A stretch of DNA of 64,000 bases from Hyphomonas oceanitis SCH89 (GTDB taxonomy: Bacteria > Pseudomonadota > Alphaproteobacteria > Caulobacterales > Hyphomonadaceae): contig NZ_ARYL01000019.1 in NCBI RefSeq assembly GCF_000685295.1, forward strand, positions 22,530-86,529. The letters are read 5' to 3'. Shown piece by piece: positions 26,655 to 35,146 of the stretch (the stretch's first letter is position 1; every line of letters begins with the position of its first letter). The notes below the pieces were generated by a model. The model was not told the origin of the DNA. It did no database searches and saw only the letters and a program-made list of their open reading frames with translations. The translations under genes were made by a program, and so were the position numbers.

Positions 26655-27920
26655 CTAGTCGTTCGACGCACTGGCTTCAGCCGCGAAGGCTGTTTCCAGT
26701 CGGTCGACAGATTTGATCTTCATACCCTCGGCTACGGCGCGCACAGGCGATGTGATGACTTTCTCGCCTGCAGAAACGCCGCTTGTGATAACGAGGCGCT
26801 CCCGGTCTGAAAAGGCGACGTTCACGGGGCGGATTTCGAGCGTGTCATCATCACGTGCGACATAGACTGAAGCCTTGCCGCGCAGGGCGGTGCGCGGGAG
26901 AACGACACTTTCGTCGAGGGCGCGACCGGCAATCACCGCGTCAACATAGAGGCCGGTGGCGAGTGGCGTGCCATTGTCTGCGCCTTTGCCATAAGGGTCG
27001 GCGACCTCGACATAGGCAAAGAGGACCCGGGTTTCGGGATCAAAGCCGCTATCGGTACGGGTAATGCGGCCCGACCATTTATGAGACACGCCTGCAACAG
27101 TGGCTTCGAGTATAACGGGTGGCCCTTTTTGGCCGGAGGCTTCTGAAAAACCGATGCCGAGGCCCAGATTCTCGAGATCGGCGTCGCTCAGCGCAATGGC
27201 GATTTCGACCACGTCGCTGGCATAGATATCGCCGAGACGCGCGCCCGGAGAGACATAGGCGCCGACATTGACCGACTTCTGGCGCACGCGCCCGGGGAAG
27301 GGCGCAACGATCCGCGTGCGAGAGAGCTGGAGACGGGCTTCGTCGAGGCGCGCTTCAGCTGAGGCGAGTTGGGCTTCAGCCTGGGCGCGTTGAGGGCGGC
27401 GGAGTGTAAGGTCGGAGACGTCAGAGATGCCGAGTTGCTCGGCGCCCTGGCTTGCAATCTGGCCTTCGGAGATTTCCTGCATAAGAGCTGTATGCGCCTG
27501 GGCGACGGCGGCCTCGGCCTGGACAATGCCCAGCTCGTATTCGCGCGCCTCGAGCCGAACGAGTGTTTCACCTTGCTTGAATTGTGCGCCGGCGAGGAAA
27601 TTCGGGGAGACATAAACGACCCGGCCGGTGATCTCGGCGGCAAGACTCACTTCGGAGCGGGCCTTCACTGCGCCCTGGCCGTGGACCGTGATCGTTACAG
27701 GTTCCTTGCGCGCTGTTGCGGTGAGCACAGGGAGCGCTTCAATGATGGTTGCTTTCTCCTCGGGAGCGGGCTTGAGGGCGCTCATGCCGATGAAGCCGCC
27801 GGCCGCACCTATCAACACCAGGACTGGCAGGACCAAAAAAATGAGTCGCTTGATCAGGAGACCCAGCCGGAAGGGCGGTTTTTGGGCTGTTTCTGCATAA
27901 GTCATCGGCGAAATGCTCAT
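26655..27920 (-). CDS. RND efflux periplasmic adaptor (membrane fusion protein)
   Basis: This HlyD/AcrA-type adaptor links the downstream RND permease to an outer-membrane channel. It has an N-terminal membrane segment (LIFLVLPVLVLIGAAGGFIG), a lipoyl half-motif with EVSLAAEITGRVVYVS, a helical hairpin rich in Ala/Glu/Gln, and a beta-barrel region with RIVAPFPGRVRQKSVNVGAYVSPG. It continues through the membrane-proximal domain to the C-terminus. About 421 residues from ATG 27920; a longer reading frame to TTG 28028 lacks support and would run into the repeat-bearing promoter region. Substrate is unknown. Confidence 0.9.
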   Translation of the reverse strand: MSISPMTYAETAQKPPFRLGLLIKRLIFLVLPVLVLIGAAGGFIGMSALKPAPEEKATIIEALPVLTATARKEPVTITVHGQGAVKARSEVSLAAEITGRVVYVSPNFLAGAQFKQGETLVRLEAREYELGIVQAEAAVAQAHTALMQEISEGQIASQGAEQLGISDVSDLTLRRPQRAQAEAQLASAEARLDEARLQLSRTRIVAPFPGRVRQKSVNVGAYVSPGARLGDIYASDVVEIAIALSDADLENLGLGIGFSEASGQKGPPVILEATVAGVSHKWSGRITRTDSGFDPETRVLFAYVEVADPYGKGADNGTPLATGLYVDAVIAGRALDESVVLPRTALRGKASVYVARDDDTLEIRPVNVAFSDRERLVITSGVSAGEKVITSPVRAVAEGMKIKSVDRLETAFAAEASASND

Positions 27921-27996
27921 CTTGTGTCTGGCGTGAGGTGCGGTTTTCTGCGCGCATCCTCTTGTGCCTTGATGAGTCTTGGTAACACCGAAATTA

Positions 27997-28028
27997 TTGA
28001 AAAACAATATCTCGTAGTTGATAAACAA
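27997..28028. promoter_or_regulatory. Direct repeats upstream of the RND operon, probable operator
   Basis: TTGAAAAACAA (27997-28007) and TTGATAAACAA (28018-28028) are near-identical 11-base elements whose starts are 21 bases apart, that is two helical turns, on the same DNA face. Each is itself a short dyad (TTG-N5-CAA). They lie 77-108 bases upstream of the adaptor ATG, where a local repressor of an efflux operon would be expected to bind. No regulator gene is adjacent. The 231 bases between the adaptor start and the small lipoprotein gene hold no other recognisable feature. Confidence 0.45.
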
Positions 28029-28151
28029 CGAAAGATTGCTGTTTTTCGGTCTTTGAATTCTACGCTTACTTATCCACTGGTGGCTTTTGAGGGCGCCGTT
28101 TACGTTGTTCTATAGGTCCTAATGGCGTCCGTCGTGCCCTACCTGCCTGGC

Positions 28152-28640
28152 TCAGCGGCTCTCCGGCTGGCAGGCCGAGAGGCCAAAGACGGGGATCATG
28201 GTTTCCCAGCCATCCTTGGCGACAAGCGAGAGACGGCCATCTTCGATGCGTTGACCGCCGTCGAGCATTTCACCAGCACTGAAGCTGACGCCGACATTGC
28301 CCTGGTCGGACGCGTAGGTCATGCGGGTCATGAACTGGCCAAACAAATCACCCTTGGAGGATGTGAGACGCAATTCACGCTGCTCGCCATCTATCTCCAT
28401 CACAGCTGTGTCAGTGCCGGCTTTTGCGAAGAAGATGAAGCGGAGCGGCTCCCCATTGGTCCAGAGGAAGAGGCCGCAAGCGCCTGGGGGAAGCGTCTGC
28501 GGCGGCAGCTCGCCGGTCCGGTTTATGACATCCGACGCGCTTATTGTGGGCGCTTCTGGTGTGGGCTTGCTTGTGCAGGCGGTGAAGACAGCGCCGCTCA
28601 GGAGGATCATGGCCAAGTGGCTGAGACGCAGGCTTGGCAT
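28152..28640 (-). CDS. Small lipoprotein at the end of the gsp operon, unknown function
   Basis: A 162-residue protein I do not recognise. The N-terminus is a lipoprotein signal: MPSLRLSHLAM, a hydrophobic stretch, then the lipobox VFTAC with the lipidated cysteine near residue 23. The remainder is a compact globular domain with GACGLFLWTNGEPLRFIFF and GDLFGQFMTRMTY. GAGGAG 8 bases before ATG 28640 lies inside the last codons of gspN, and the gspN TGA is only 2 bases upstream of the ATG, so translation should be coupled to the secretion genes. Position suggests an accessory factor such as a pilotin or envelope component for the secretin. That is inference from context only. Confidence 0.8.
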   Translation of the reverse strand: MPSLRLSHLAMILLSGAVFTACTSKPTPEAPTISASDVINRTGELPPQTLPPGACGLFLWTNGEPLRFIFFAKAGTDTAVMEIDGEQRELRLTSSKGDLFGQFMTRMTYASDQGNVGVSFSAGEMLDGGQRIEDGRLSLVAKDGWETMIPVFGLSACQPESR

Positions 28641-28642
28641 GA

Positions 28643-29395
28643 TCAATTCTCCTCGTTCCGGGCGGCTTCCCGGCGCAGGGTGTACCCGTTCCCGGATTTT
28701 GTGAAGCCAAGTGTGGCAAGGGCAGCAGTTGCCTGTGGATCCAGCTTTTCGACATGCAGGTCCATGCTTGTACGCCCATCCGGCAAGGTCGATAGTGTGA
28801 TCTCAAAACGTTCGCCGTTCTGTCCGTCACCGGACAGCGGCAGTTTGAGTGTGCCGTCGGTGCAGACAGGTGAACCCGTGAGCATCGGCCAGTCGCGGCC
28901 ATACTGGACACCGAGGCGGCTTACGAGATCCAGCTGTGCCGAGCCGTTCGCGCTGGTGCACTGTCCGTTGCGGCCAAGGCGAATGGCGGCATTGGACAGT
29001 TTGAGCGTTCCGCCGACGCGGCGCAGTTCGTCATGGATGCCGTCCAGCCGACTGATATCCACTTCAGCGCCGAGATTGGACAGGTTCACCGACGATGGTG
29101 AGATTGAGACTCTCAAACGCGCCCGACCGGTAGGAGCGCCCCAGTTTATGTCTGAGCCGACTGAGCCTGTGAAGAGCGATAGCGGGGACGATCGGATATC
29201 CAGCGCGCCTGCGGGCGTGCCGCGATAAACCAGTCCTGTGACTTGTCCGTGCCAGATGGTGCCGCGCGCCTGCTGCCAGCCTATGCCTTGTTCGATCAGG
29301 CCGGCGTTGCGCATGGCGAATGACAGGGGAATGCCTGAAACCAGACCCACTATAAGCGCCGCCGCGAAGACGAGGATGAGAGCGATCCGCTTCAT
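28643..29395 (-). CDS. gspN: Type II secretion protein GspN
   Basis: GspN is an accessory, inner-membrane-anchored T2SS component found in a subset of systems. Its exact role is unsettled. The 250-residue protein starts with one N-terminal membrane helix (IALILVFAAALIVGLVSGIPLSFAM), then a beta-rich periplasmic domain with GLIEQGIGWQQARGTIWHGQVTGLVYRG, the GspN-typical GxxxxGxVW-like region. ATG 29395 overlaps the gspM stop by 4 bases. Order K-L-M-N is the standard T2SS arrangement. Confidence in the family call comes mostly from this order plus the N-terminal region. Confidence 0.85.
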   Translation of the reverse strand: MKRIALILVFAAALIVGLVSGIPLSFAMRNAGLIEQGIGWQQARGTIWHGQVTGLVYRGTPAGALDIRSSPLSLFTGSVGSDINWGAPTGRARLRVSISPSSVNLSNLGAEVDISRLDGIHDELRRVGGTLKLSNAAIRLGRNGQCTSANGSAQLDLVSRLGVQYGRDWPMLTGSPVCTDGTLKLPLSGDGQNGERFEITLSTLPDGRTSMDLHVEKLDPQATAALATLGFTKSGNGYTLRREAARNEEN

Positions 29396-29868
29396 CCTTG
29401 CTTGCCTCCAAATTCGAAACTTGAGCGGACTAGGCCTGCGCCCGTGTCATTCATTGTCGCGCGACTGGCCTCAAGGGAGGCTGTGTTGCGTAGGTCAAAG
29501 AGCCAGGCGAAAATGTTCTCTGCGTTTGTGTCATCGATCTGGACCGTAATGACGCCTTCAGTGCTGACCTGAATGCGTGCGATGGCCAGACCGCGCCTTG
29601 TGGCAGCTTCGAGAATGGCGCGCCGGCTGCTGTCTGGATCGAGTGCAGGGCCAGCCTGCGTGCCATTCGCGGCTGCAGGCGACAGGCCCCGCGATGTCAT
29701 GACGTCTAATGTACGAGAAGCCTGGTCAGCTTTGAGCGCCGCTTCCGCCCTCCCGGCGAACAGGGGAACAATGATGAACTGTAACAGGATGATAAGCGCG
29801 AGCAGGATGGCTGCCGCGGCTACAAGGCCTTGCTCGCGCAGGCTGCGTTTGTCCCACCATTCAATCAT
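29392..29868 (-). CDS. gspM: Type II secretion protein GspM
   Basis: GspM is a bitopic inner-membrane platform protein that pairs with GspL and stabilises the assembly complex. The 158-residue protein has a short cytoplasmic start (MIEWWDKRSLREQGL), a single helix (LLALIILLQFIIVPLF) and a periplasmic ferredoxin-like domain with ATRRGLAIARIQVSTEGVI and ENIFAWLFDLRN. Size and layout match the family (about 150-180). Its ATG overlaps the gspL stop by 4 bases, and its own stop overlaps gspN in the same way. Confidence 0.9.
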   Translation of the reverse strand: MIEWWDKRSLREQGLVAAAAILLALIILLQFIIVPLFAGRAEAALKADQASRTLDVMTSRGLSPAAANGTQAGPALDPDSSRRAILEAATRRGLAIARIQVSTEGVITVQIDDTNAENIFAWLFDLRNTASLEASRATMNDTGAGLVRSSFEFGGKQG

Positions 29869-31019
29869 TGGGCTGCCTCCAGTGTCAGGTCACCGATAAC
29901 CCGGTCATCCTGCTGACGGGAGTCGCCGAGCGAAACGCCGAGGCCCTTGGCCTCAAGTGCATTCTTGAGGTCCGCGTCGCTGCCATATTTTGGATAGACC
30001 ATATTTGCGAGAAGCCGCCCGGTCTGCCGGTCATAACGCAGCCCCTCAATTGAAATGCCACTTTCAGCGGGAATGGATTCATAGAGGAGTGCGGTGGCAT
30101 CAAGGAAGGCCAGCCGGTTGGCGGCGGGAGCGGCGTCCTGGTTTCGCACCGCTGCGTCGAGGTTGCTGGGCACCGGCGTCCCGGGAAATGATGCGGCATA
30201 GATCCCACGCGCGTGCTGATCGAGCACATCGGACAGGCGCGAAAGGGACCAGGTTTCCAGCCCGACCATCGCAAGGAGAGCGACGGCAGCGGCCGCGCCC
30301 AGTAGAAGCGTTGAGCGCCACGCACCAATACGGATATCGGCTTGTTTGCGACTGATAAACGGACCCTGACGGAGGTCGGTCAGTGCACCAGCTGTTTCGG
30401 CCCATTGGGCGAGTTGCGCGAGAACCGGCAGAGACGACGCGCTGCTTGCTGACACACCGAGCCGATGCGCGAGTGCGGCACTGGACGTTGTAAGCGGCGC
30501 TTTTGACGAATTCGCGAGGGCTTTCAGCGCGTCGTCTGGCAGCGCGGCATCAATGGCAAACCGTTTTTCGCCTGTGGAAACGAGGACGTGGTCTCCGGCG
30601 TCTACGGCCATGGGGGCTGCGGGCAGGACAGAGACGTCGGCCACAAGTTTAGCCGTCTTCAAGCCAGACGCGTTCAGACGCGCGACCCATTCTTCCATGA
30701 GCGCCGGCTCAACCACATGTACAGGGCGCAATCCGCTGTCGAGTGTCTGACCAATCGCGACATGGGCTTCTTCAACAGGAACGGCGACTTCATCTTCAAG
30801 GGCAAAGGCGGCAGACCGCCGAATTTCGGCCGCGCCCTGTGCCGGTATGCGTACTTCGAAACAGCCGACGTCCGTACCGGGTACGAACACGACCACATCA
30901 TCGCCAGAGGAGACATTCGCGTCTGCGGCAGACAGGAGATTGATGCTCCTGTCGTTGACGAGCGCGAATTCCGTGGGCGCGCCCGAAGGTGGCATAAGAG
31001 TAAAAAGGCGCCGGGCCAT
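29865..31019 (-). CDS. gspL: Type II secretion protein GspL
   Basis: GspL links the cytoplasmic ATPase GspE to the membrane platform. The 384-residue protein has an actin-like cytoplasmic domain (about 1-240) with VVVFVPGTDVGCFEVRIPA and RRSAAFALEDEVAVPVEEAHVAIG, a single membrane helix around 245-265 (STLLLGAAAAVALLAMVGLE), and a C-terminal periplasmic ferredoxin-like domain. ATG 31019 shares one base with the gspK stop (TGATG). The architecture fits family expectations closely. Confidence 0.92.
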   Translation of the reverse strand: MARRLFTLMPPSGAPTEFALVNDRSINLLSAADANVSSGDDVVVFVPGTDVGCFEVRIPAQGAAEIRRSAAFALEDEVAVPVEEAHVAIGQTLDSGLRPVHVVEPALMEEWVARLNASGLKTAKLVADVSVLPAAPMAVDAGDHVLVSTGEKRFAIDAALPDDALKALANSSKAPLTTSSAALAHRLGVSASSASSLPVLAQLAQWAETAGALTDLRQGPFISRKQADIRIGAWRSTLLLGAAAAVALLAMVGLETWSLSRLSDVLDQHARGIYAASFPGTPVPSNLDAAVRNQDAAPAANRLAFLDATALLYESIPAESGISIEGLRYDRQTGRLLANMVYPKYGSDADLKNALEAKGLGVSLGDSRQQDDRVIGDLTLEAAQ

Positions 31020-31984
31020 CAGAAGTCTCCCGTCGTGCGCTGGATAAGGCTGGCCTGGCCGCCTTTGTCCATTGCATAGACAAGCTGGAGGGTTTCCTGT
31101 GTTGAGCCAGACACAATGCGGGCTGTCAAACGCAGGTTGCTGGGTTTCAGCGAGAGCATGGAATCGTCGCGTGCGGCGACGGCGATGGTCTGGATGTGTT
31201 CATTTTGCAGGAACGTGTCCAGCGAATGCCAGCCACCAAGTGGCTTGGCGCGGATGACCGACTGGGCTTTCTCAAGGGTAAGTTCGCCGGAATAGAGTGC
31301 GACCAGCAGGGGCGCATCCTCTTCTTTGAGTGTCTCGATATTGAGGGCGGTCTGGAAATGGTCTGGCCTGACACAGACCAGCGGCTGGATCATCGCGATA
31401 ATTTCAGGGGTGAAGCCTTTTATGGCTCGTAGCTCTGTCAAGTTTGCGAGCGGTGCGTTGGCGGAACGGTAAGGAGTTTCAAGGGTGCCATAATAGCCAG
31501 CCTCGGCGCCATATGCCCGGGGCGAGGAATCCTTGTCTATCCAGTCGGCCAGGCTTTCGGAAAGCGCCTGAGCTTCCGAGCGGAACACATCCATGGCTTC
31601 GAGCAGGCGCTGGAATTTGATGTGATTGACGTCATTGGCCTCGCCCGTGACGGTATTCAGGTTGAAGCAGTTGGAGGCGTCAGAGAGTGTTGCCTGGATC
31701 ACGCCGCGATCAAACGGCAAGGTCATGCTCTGGCCGGTTTCGAGTGCTTCCCGGATGGCATCGTCGCCCAAGGTCTTGATCCGGGCCACAGCAAGGACGC
31801 CGAGCGCCTCTGTTGATCGACTGGCCCATATGGTCTGGGACCGTTCTGACGAGACACGCGCGAGGCTGAGCGAGCGCCCAAGCGCCTCGACAGCAGCAAG
31901 CGCCGCAACCGACATCACGGCCACGATCATCAGGATCGACAGCAGCGCGGCGCCGCGATCCTTCGGGGAAACGTGGGGCGTCAT
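31019..31984 (-). CDS. gspK: Type II secretion minor pseudopilin GspK
   Basis: GspK caps the tip of the T2SS pseudopilus together with GspI and GspJ. The 321-residue protein has a prepilin leader ending KDRG, then the hydrophobic helix AALLSILMIVAVMSVAALAAVEALG. The mature position +5 is Ser rather than the Glu typical of the other pseudopilins, as I recall is usual for GspK. A large C-terminal domain includes AQALSESLADWIDKDSSPRA and two helix-hairpin-helix-like segments (NLTELRAIKGFTPEIIAMI). Overlaps gspJ by 4 bases. Maturation would need a prepilin peptidase encoded elsewhere. Confidence 0.93.
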   Translation of the reverse strand: MTPHVSPKDRGAALLSILMIVAVMSVAALAAVEALGRSLSLARVSSERSQTIWASRSTEALGVLAVARIKTLGDDAIREALETGQSMTLPFDRGVIQATLSDASNCFNLNTVTGEANDVNHIKFQRLLEAMDVFRSEAQALSESLADWIDKDSSPRAYGAEAGYYGTLETPYRSANAPLANLTELRAIKGFTPEIIAMIQPLVCVRPDHFQTALNIETLKEEDAPLLVALYSGELTLEKAQSVIRAKPLGGWHSLDTFLQNEHIQTIAVAARDDSMLSLKPSNLRLTARIVSGSTQETLQLVYAMDKGGQASLIQRTTGDF

Positions 31985-32586
31985 GACATGGCACCAAGCA
32001 TATACGTGAGGGTCAGTTCATCCTGGTCAGCGAATGTCATCTTGAATTCAATGAGATCAGGATAGTCGCCGCTGGTCGTCGCTGGCCACGCATCGAACCA
32101 GGCGCCTTTTCGGCGGTAACGGATGTCGAGCTTGTCTATTCCCTCCATCAGGATGCGCTCGACAACAGGCGTGGTGCTGACCGGATCTGGCCGGAGCCAC
32201 GCCTTTCGAACCAGTGTGCCCTTGTCATAGGCATAAGCCACGCGCTGGAGGTCGCTGCGTTCGCTGCCGATCTGGGGGGCTATCCATCCGGACCGGACGA
32301 ACGTGATCAACTCGCCGGTCTTGTCGCTCTTCAAGCCCTGAAAGCCGATGGGCGGGTAAAGGTCATCTGGAGCGGAGGAAGAACGGTGCGTGACCTCATT
32401 GAAATCCGACCTCATCAGACCGAAGGCCGCCTCGAGTGAGCGCGCCTCGTCCATCCGTGTGTTCACGGCGCGGCTGGCCTGAAGGGTCTGCAGCATCATG
32501 AGTGTGCCAGCTGTCGCCAGCGTTGCTGTGACGGCGAGCGCAACAAGGGTCTCGACGAGCGTGAAGCCGGCGCTGGAGCGGTTCAT
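31981..32586 (-). CDS. gspJ: Type II secretion minor pseudopilin GspJ
   Basis: GspJ is a minor pseudopilin of the T2SS tip complex. The 201-residue protein has a short leader MNRSSAG, then the N-methylation motif FTLVETLVALAVTATL with Glu at mature position 5. The C-terminal beta-rich domain contains RSDFNEVTHRS and GELITFVRSGW, both typical of GspJ. ATG 32586 overlaps the gspI stop by 4 bases. Confidence 0.93.
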   Translation of the reverse strand: MNRSSAGFTLVETLVALAVTATLATAGTLMMLQTLQASRAVNTRMDEARSLEAAFGLMRSDFNEVTHRSSSAPDDLYPPIGFQGLKSDKTGELITFVRSGWIAPQIGSERSDLQRVAYAYDKGTLVRKAWLRPDPVSTTPVVERILMEGIDKLDIRYRRKGAWFDAWPATTSGDYPDLIEFKMTFADQDELTLTYMLGAMS

Positions 32587-32954
32587 TGGCCGACCCTCAA
32601 GCTCTGCAGGTGTGCAAGAATCTGTCCGCTTTCTGGTGCGGTTACAGTGATTTCAACGAGGAAAAGACCGTTTTCCTGTGTCGGCGTGACGGTGCGGTTC
32701 CAGTCAAAGCTGCGGCCACGCTGGGTGGATTCGCCTGCAATGACGCCGGTGGGCAGCGGCGGAGGCGTGGTGAGCGCGTCGGCCATGCGATTATTGGCTT
32801 CGATTTCGGCGAGGGCGCGCATGTCGACCTGACGGGCGCCGATCATGGTTTCGCTGCTGAGATGGATCAGCCCGATGGCGGAAATCGAAAAAACGCCAAG
32901 TGCGGCAAGGACTTCGACCAGGGTGAACCCGGACTGGCGATGGGGATCAGGCAT
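32583..32954 (-). CDS. gspI: Type II secretion minor pseudopilin GspI
   Basis: GspI is a small minor pseudopilin that nucleates pseudopilus assembly with GspJ and GspK. The 123-residue protein has leader MPDPHRQSG followed by FTLVEVLAALGVFSISAIGLI, with Glu at mature position 5, and the family-typical EIEANNRMADAL segment. The length matches GspI (about 120). GGGAGG shortly before ATG 32954 is a good ribosome site located inside the end of gspH, which overlaps it by 8 bases. Confidence 0.92.
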   Translation of the reverse strand: MPDPHRQSGFTLVEVLAALGVFSISAIGLIHLSSETMIGARQVDMRALAEIEANNRMADALTTPPPLPTGVIAGESTQRGRSFDWNRTVTPTQENGLFLVEITVTAPESGQILAHLQSLRVGQ

Positions 32955-33453
32955 TGGGCGCCTCCCATGTCACTTTGCCGTCGGGCGCAATTGTCAGTTC
33001 GATTGTCTGGTTGCCGCGCTCAAGGATCAGCTGGTCGGCTTGGGCGGTACCTGTGGTATCGAGGATGACCTCGGGGGGGGCTTCATTGGGACTTCCCGGA
33101 CCATTCCCGGACCGCTGAGGGGGCGTGCGGGACCTGTCGAAGGCCACATTGCGGGCCAATGTGACCTTCCCGCCGGCTGCCGGCAGCCATGCCTGATTGC
33201 GCCAGGTGACAAGCTGATAGCCCTGCTCGGTGAGCTTCAGTCCCTGCGGAGCGCCGGTCACCAGCGCGAGGTCCATTGCCGAGGTGACGTCGCGTTCAAG
33301 GCGGGCTGCGGCTTCCTCAAGCGGGTCTGCAGGTGCACGCATGGTCATGGCGACCATTCCGGCGGCAAGGCCCATGATGAACACTGCGACCAGCACTTCG
33401 ATCAGGCTCATGCCTGCATCGTGTGGAAGTGGGAGGTCGCGGTTCGGGTTCAT
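32947..33453 (-). CDS. gspH: Type II secretion minor pseudopilin GspH
   Basis: GspH is a minor pseudopilin bridging the major GspG filament and the tip. The 168-residue protein has leader MNPNRDLPLPHDAG and mature start MSLIEVLVAVFIMGLAAGMVAM. Met replaces the usual Phe at mature position 1, while Glu5 is kept. The C-terminal domain has the GspH pattern VTSAMDLALVTGAPQGLKL followed by beta strands. It begins 8 bases after the gspG stop with a weak ribosome site, so some coupling to gspG translation is likely. Confidence 0.9.
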   Translation of the reverse strand: MNPNRDLPLPHDAGMSLIEVLVAVFIMGLAAGMVAMTMRAPADPLEEAAARLERDVTSAMDLALVTGAPQGLKLTEQGYQLVTWRNQAWLPAAGGKVTLARNVAFDRSRTPPQRSGNGPGSPNEAPPEVILDTTGTAQADQLILERGNQTIELTIAPDGKVTWEAPNA

Positions 33454-33461
33454 GGATCAGG

Positions 33462-33911
33462 TCAGTTCCAGTTGCCGATGTCGTCTTCATTGCCGGGTTG
33501 ACCGTCGGGGCCGGCCGAGAAGACATCATAGGCGCCGGCGGAGCGGACACCGGGCACGTTGTAGATGTAATCATTGCCCCAGGGGTCTTGCTGGATGCGC
33601 TTGATGTAGCCGCCGGGACGGTACTGGGCGGCGTTTGCGCCCGAGGGTGGCGTCTTGAGGGCAGCGAGCCCGACATCCGCGCCCGGATAGTTGAACATGT
33701 CGAAGCTGTATTGCTCGAGGCCACTTTCCAGGGCGGCGATATCGGACCGCGCGCGGTCGACGCGGGACTTGCCGAGCACCGGGCCGACAGAGATGACGAC
33801 AGCGGTTGCGAGCAGCGCCATGATCGAGACGGTCACCAGCAGTTCGACAAGTGAGAAGCCGGCATCCTTGCGGATGGTTTCGGGGGATTGGTTGTCCTGG
33901 TCCTGTGTCAT
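33462..33911 (-). CDS. gspG: Type II secretion major pseudopilin GspG
   Basis: GspG is the major pseudopilin forming the T2SS piston filament. The 149-residue protein has leader ending RKDAG, prepilin peptidase site G18/F19, and mature helix FSLVELLVTVSIMALLAT with Glu5. The C-terminal domain carries the conserved YPGADVGLAALKTPP, DPWGNDYIYNVPG and DVFSAGPDGQPGNEDDIGNW, the last being the calcium-binding loop seen in GspG. AGGAGG 5 bases before ATG 33911 is the strongest ribosome site of the operon, as expected for the most abundant subunit. Confidence 0.96.
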   Translation of the reverse strand: MTQDQDNQSPETIRKDAGFSLVELLVTVSIMALLATAVVISVGPVLGKSRVDRARSDIAALESGLEQYSFDMFNYPGADVGLAALKTPPSGANAAQYRPGGYIKRIQQDPWGNDYIYNVPGVRSAGAYDVFSAGPDGQPGNEDDIGNWN

Positions 33912-33937
33912 GGAGGCCTCCTGATTGGGGTGCGGCG

Positions 33938-35146
33938 CTATTGGAGCGCGAGTGTGTTGAGCTGGATGATGGGTAGCATGATGGACAATACGATTGTCCC
34001 GACCAGACCGCCAAGAATAACGATGATGATGGGTTCCATCAGACTGAGGGCGGTGGACGTGGCGTTCTCGAATTCTTCCTCGAGGAATTCGGCGGCGCGC
34101 GTCATCATGCCGGGCACATCGCGGCCCGCTTCGCCACTGGCCACCATATGCACCATCATGGGCGGGAAAGCGTGCGTGTTCTTGAGCGCAGCGGCGAAGG
34201 AGCCGCCTTCGCTGACCTTAATGGCAATTTCGTCTGCAGCCTTGCGGAACACGCTGTTCGCCATCGCGCCGCGGGCGGCCTGCAGGGATTCCAGCACAGT
34301 CGCACCCGAGGATGAGAGCGTGGCGAAGATGCGGGCGAACCGCGCGGCTGAGACGGTGCGGGCGAGATTGCCGATGACGGGCAGGCGCAGGATGAAGCGG
34401 TCCATGGATTCGCGCACGCCGGGCGCGCGCAGGAGGCGATTGAGCGCAATGACCCCCACGACGACGCCAATGGCGATGAGCCAGCCCCAGTTGCGGAGCA
34501 AGTTTGACATCATGATGACCTGCTGGGTCAGCCAGGGCAGTTTGGCGTCGAACATGTCGAACTGTTCGACAAGGCGCGGCACGACGATGATCATGAGCGC
34601 GATGACCATGCCGATGGCCAGCGTGGCCAGGAGGGCCGGATAGATCAGCGCGGACTGGACCTTCTGGCGCAGGCGCCATGTGTTTTCCAGATAGATCGCG
34701 AGGCGCTCCATCACTTCGCCCTGTCGTCCGGACATTTCACCAGCTGCCACAACGGACTTGAAGAGGGGCGGGAAGGCGCGCGGCGCGGTCGCGAGGGCGT
34801 CGGCAAAGCGCGAGCCTTCGGTGACTTCGTTGCGGACGCGGTGAAGGATGGCGACGGTCTCGGGCTTCGCATCGGCCGCAACGGCCGTCAGAGCCTGTTC
34901 GACAGTGAGGCCGGACTGGAGGAGGACAGCGAGTTGTCGCGCGAGCAGGGCGCGGTCTTTTTCCGAAATGCGGCCACCGGCGCCCTTGCCGCCGCGCGCG
35001 CTCTTTGCGCTGAGCGGAGAAACCTCGATGGGCATGAGCTCGCGCATCCGCAATTCCTTGCGGGCTGCGCGGGGGCTGTCTGCTGAAATGACACCACGCA
35101 TGCGTTTGCCGCCTGTATCGACAGCGACGTACTCAAACGCTGCCAT
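33938..35146 (-). CDS. gspF: Type II secretion inner-membrane platform protein GspF
   Basis: GspF is the polytopic platform protein of the T2SS assembly. The 402-residue protein has an N-terminal MAAFEYVAVDTGGKRMRGVISADS and two homologous cytoplasmic helical domains (about 70-195 and 275-400), each followed by membrane helices, with LARQLAVLLQSGLTVEQAL and ALKNTHAFPPMMVHMVASGEAG in the first and second. Full family length. An AGGAGG-containing ribosome site precedes ATG 35146 within the end of gspE, which it overlaps by 14 bases. Confidence 0.96.
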   Translation of the reverse strand: MAAFEYVAVDTGGKRMRGVISADSPRAARKELRMRELMPIEVSPLSAKSARGGKGAGGRISEKDRALLARQLAVLLQSGLTVEQALTAVAADAKPETVAILHRVRNEVTEGSRFADALATAPRAFPPLFKSVVAAGEMSGRQGEVMERLAIYLENTWRLRQKVQSALIYPALLATLAIGMVIALMIIVVPRLVEQFDMFDAKLPWLTQQVIMMSNLLRNWGWLIAIGVVVGVIALNRLLRAPGVRESMDRFILRLPVIGNLARTVSAARFARIFATLSSSGATVLESLQAARGAMANSVFRKAADEIAIKVSEGGSFAAALKNTHAFPPMMVHMVASGEAGRDVPGMMTRAAEFLEEEFENATSTALSLMEPIIIVILGGLVGTIVLSIMLPIIQLNTLALQ

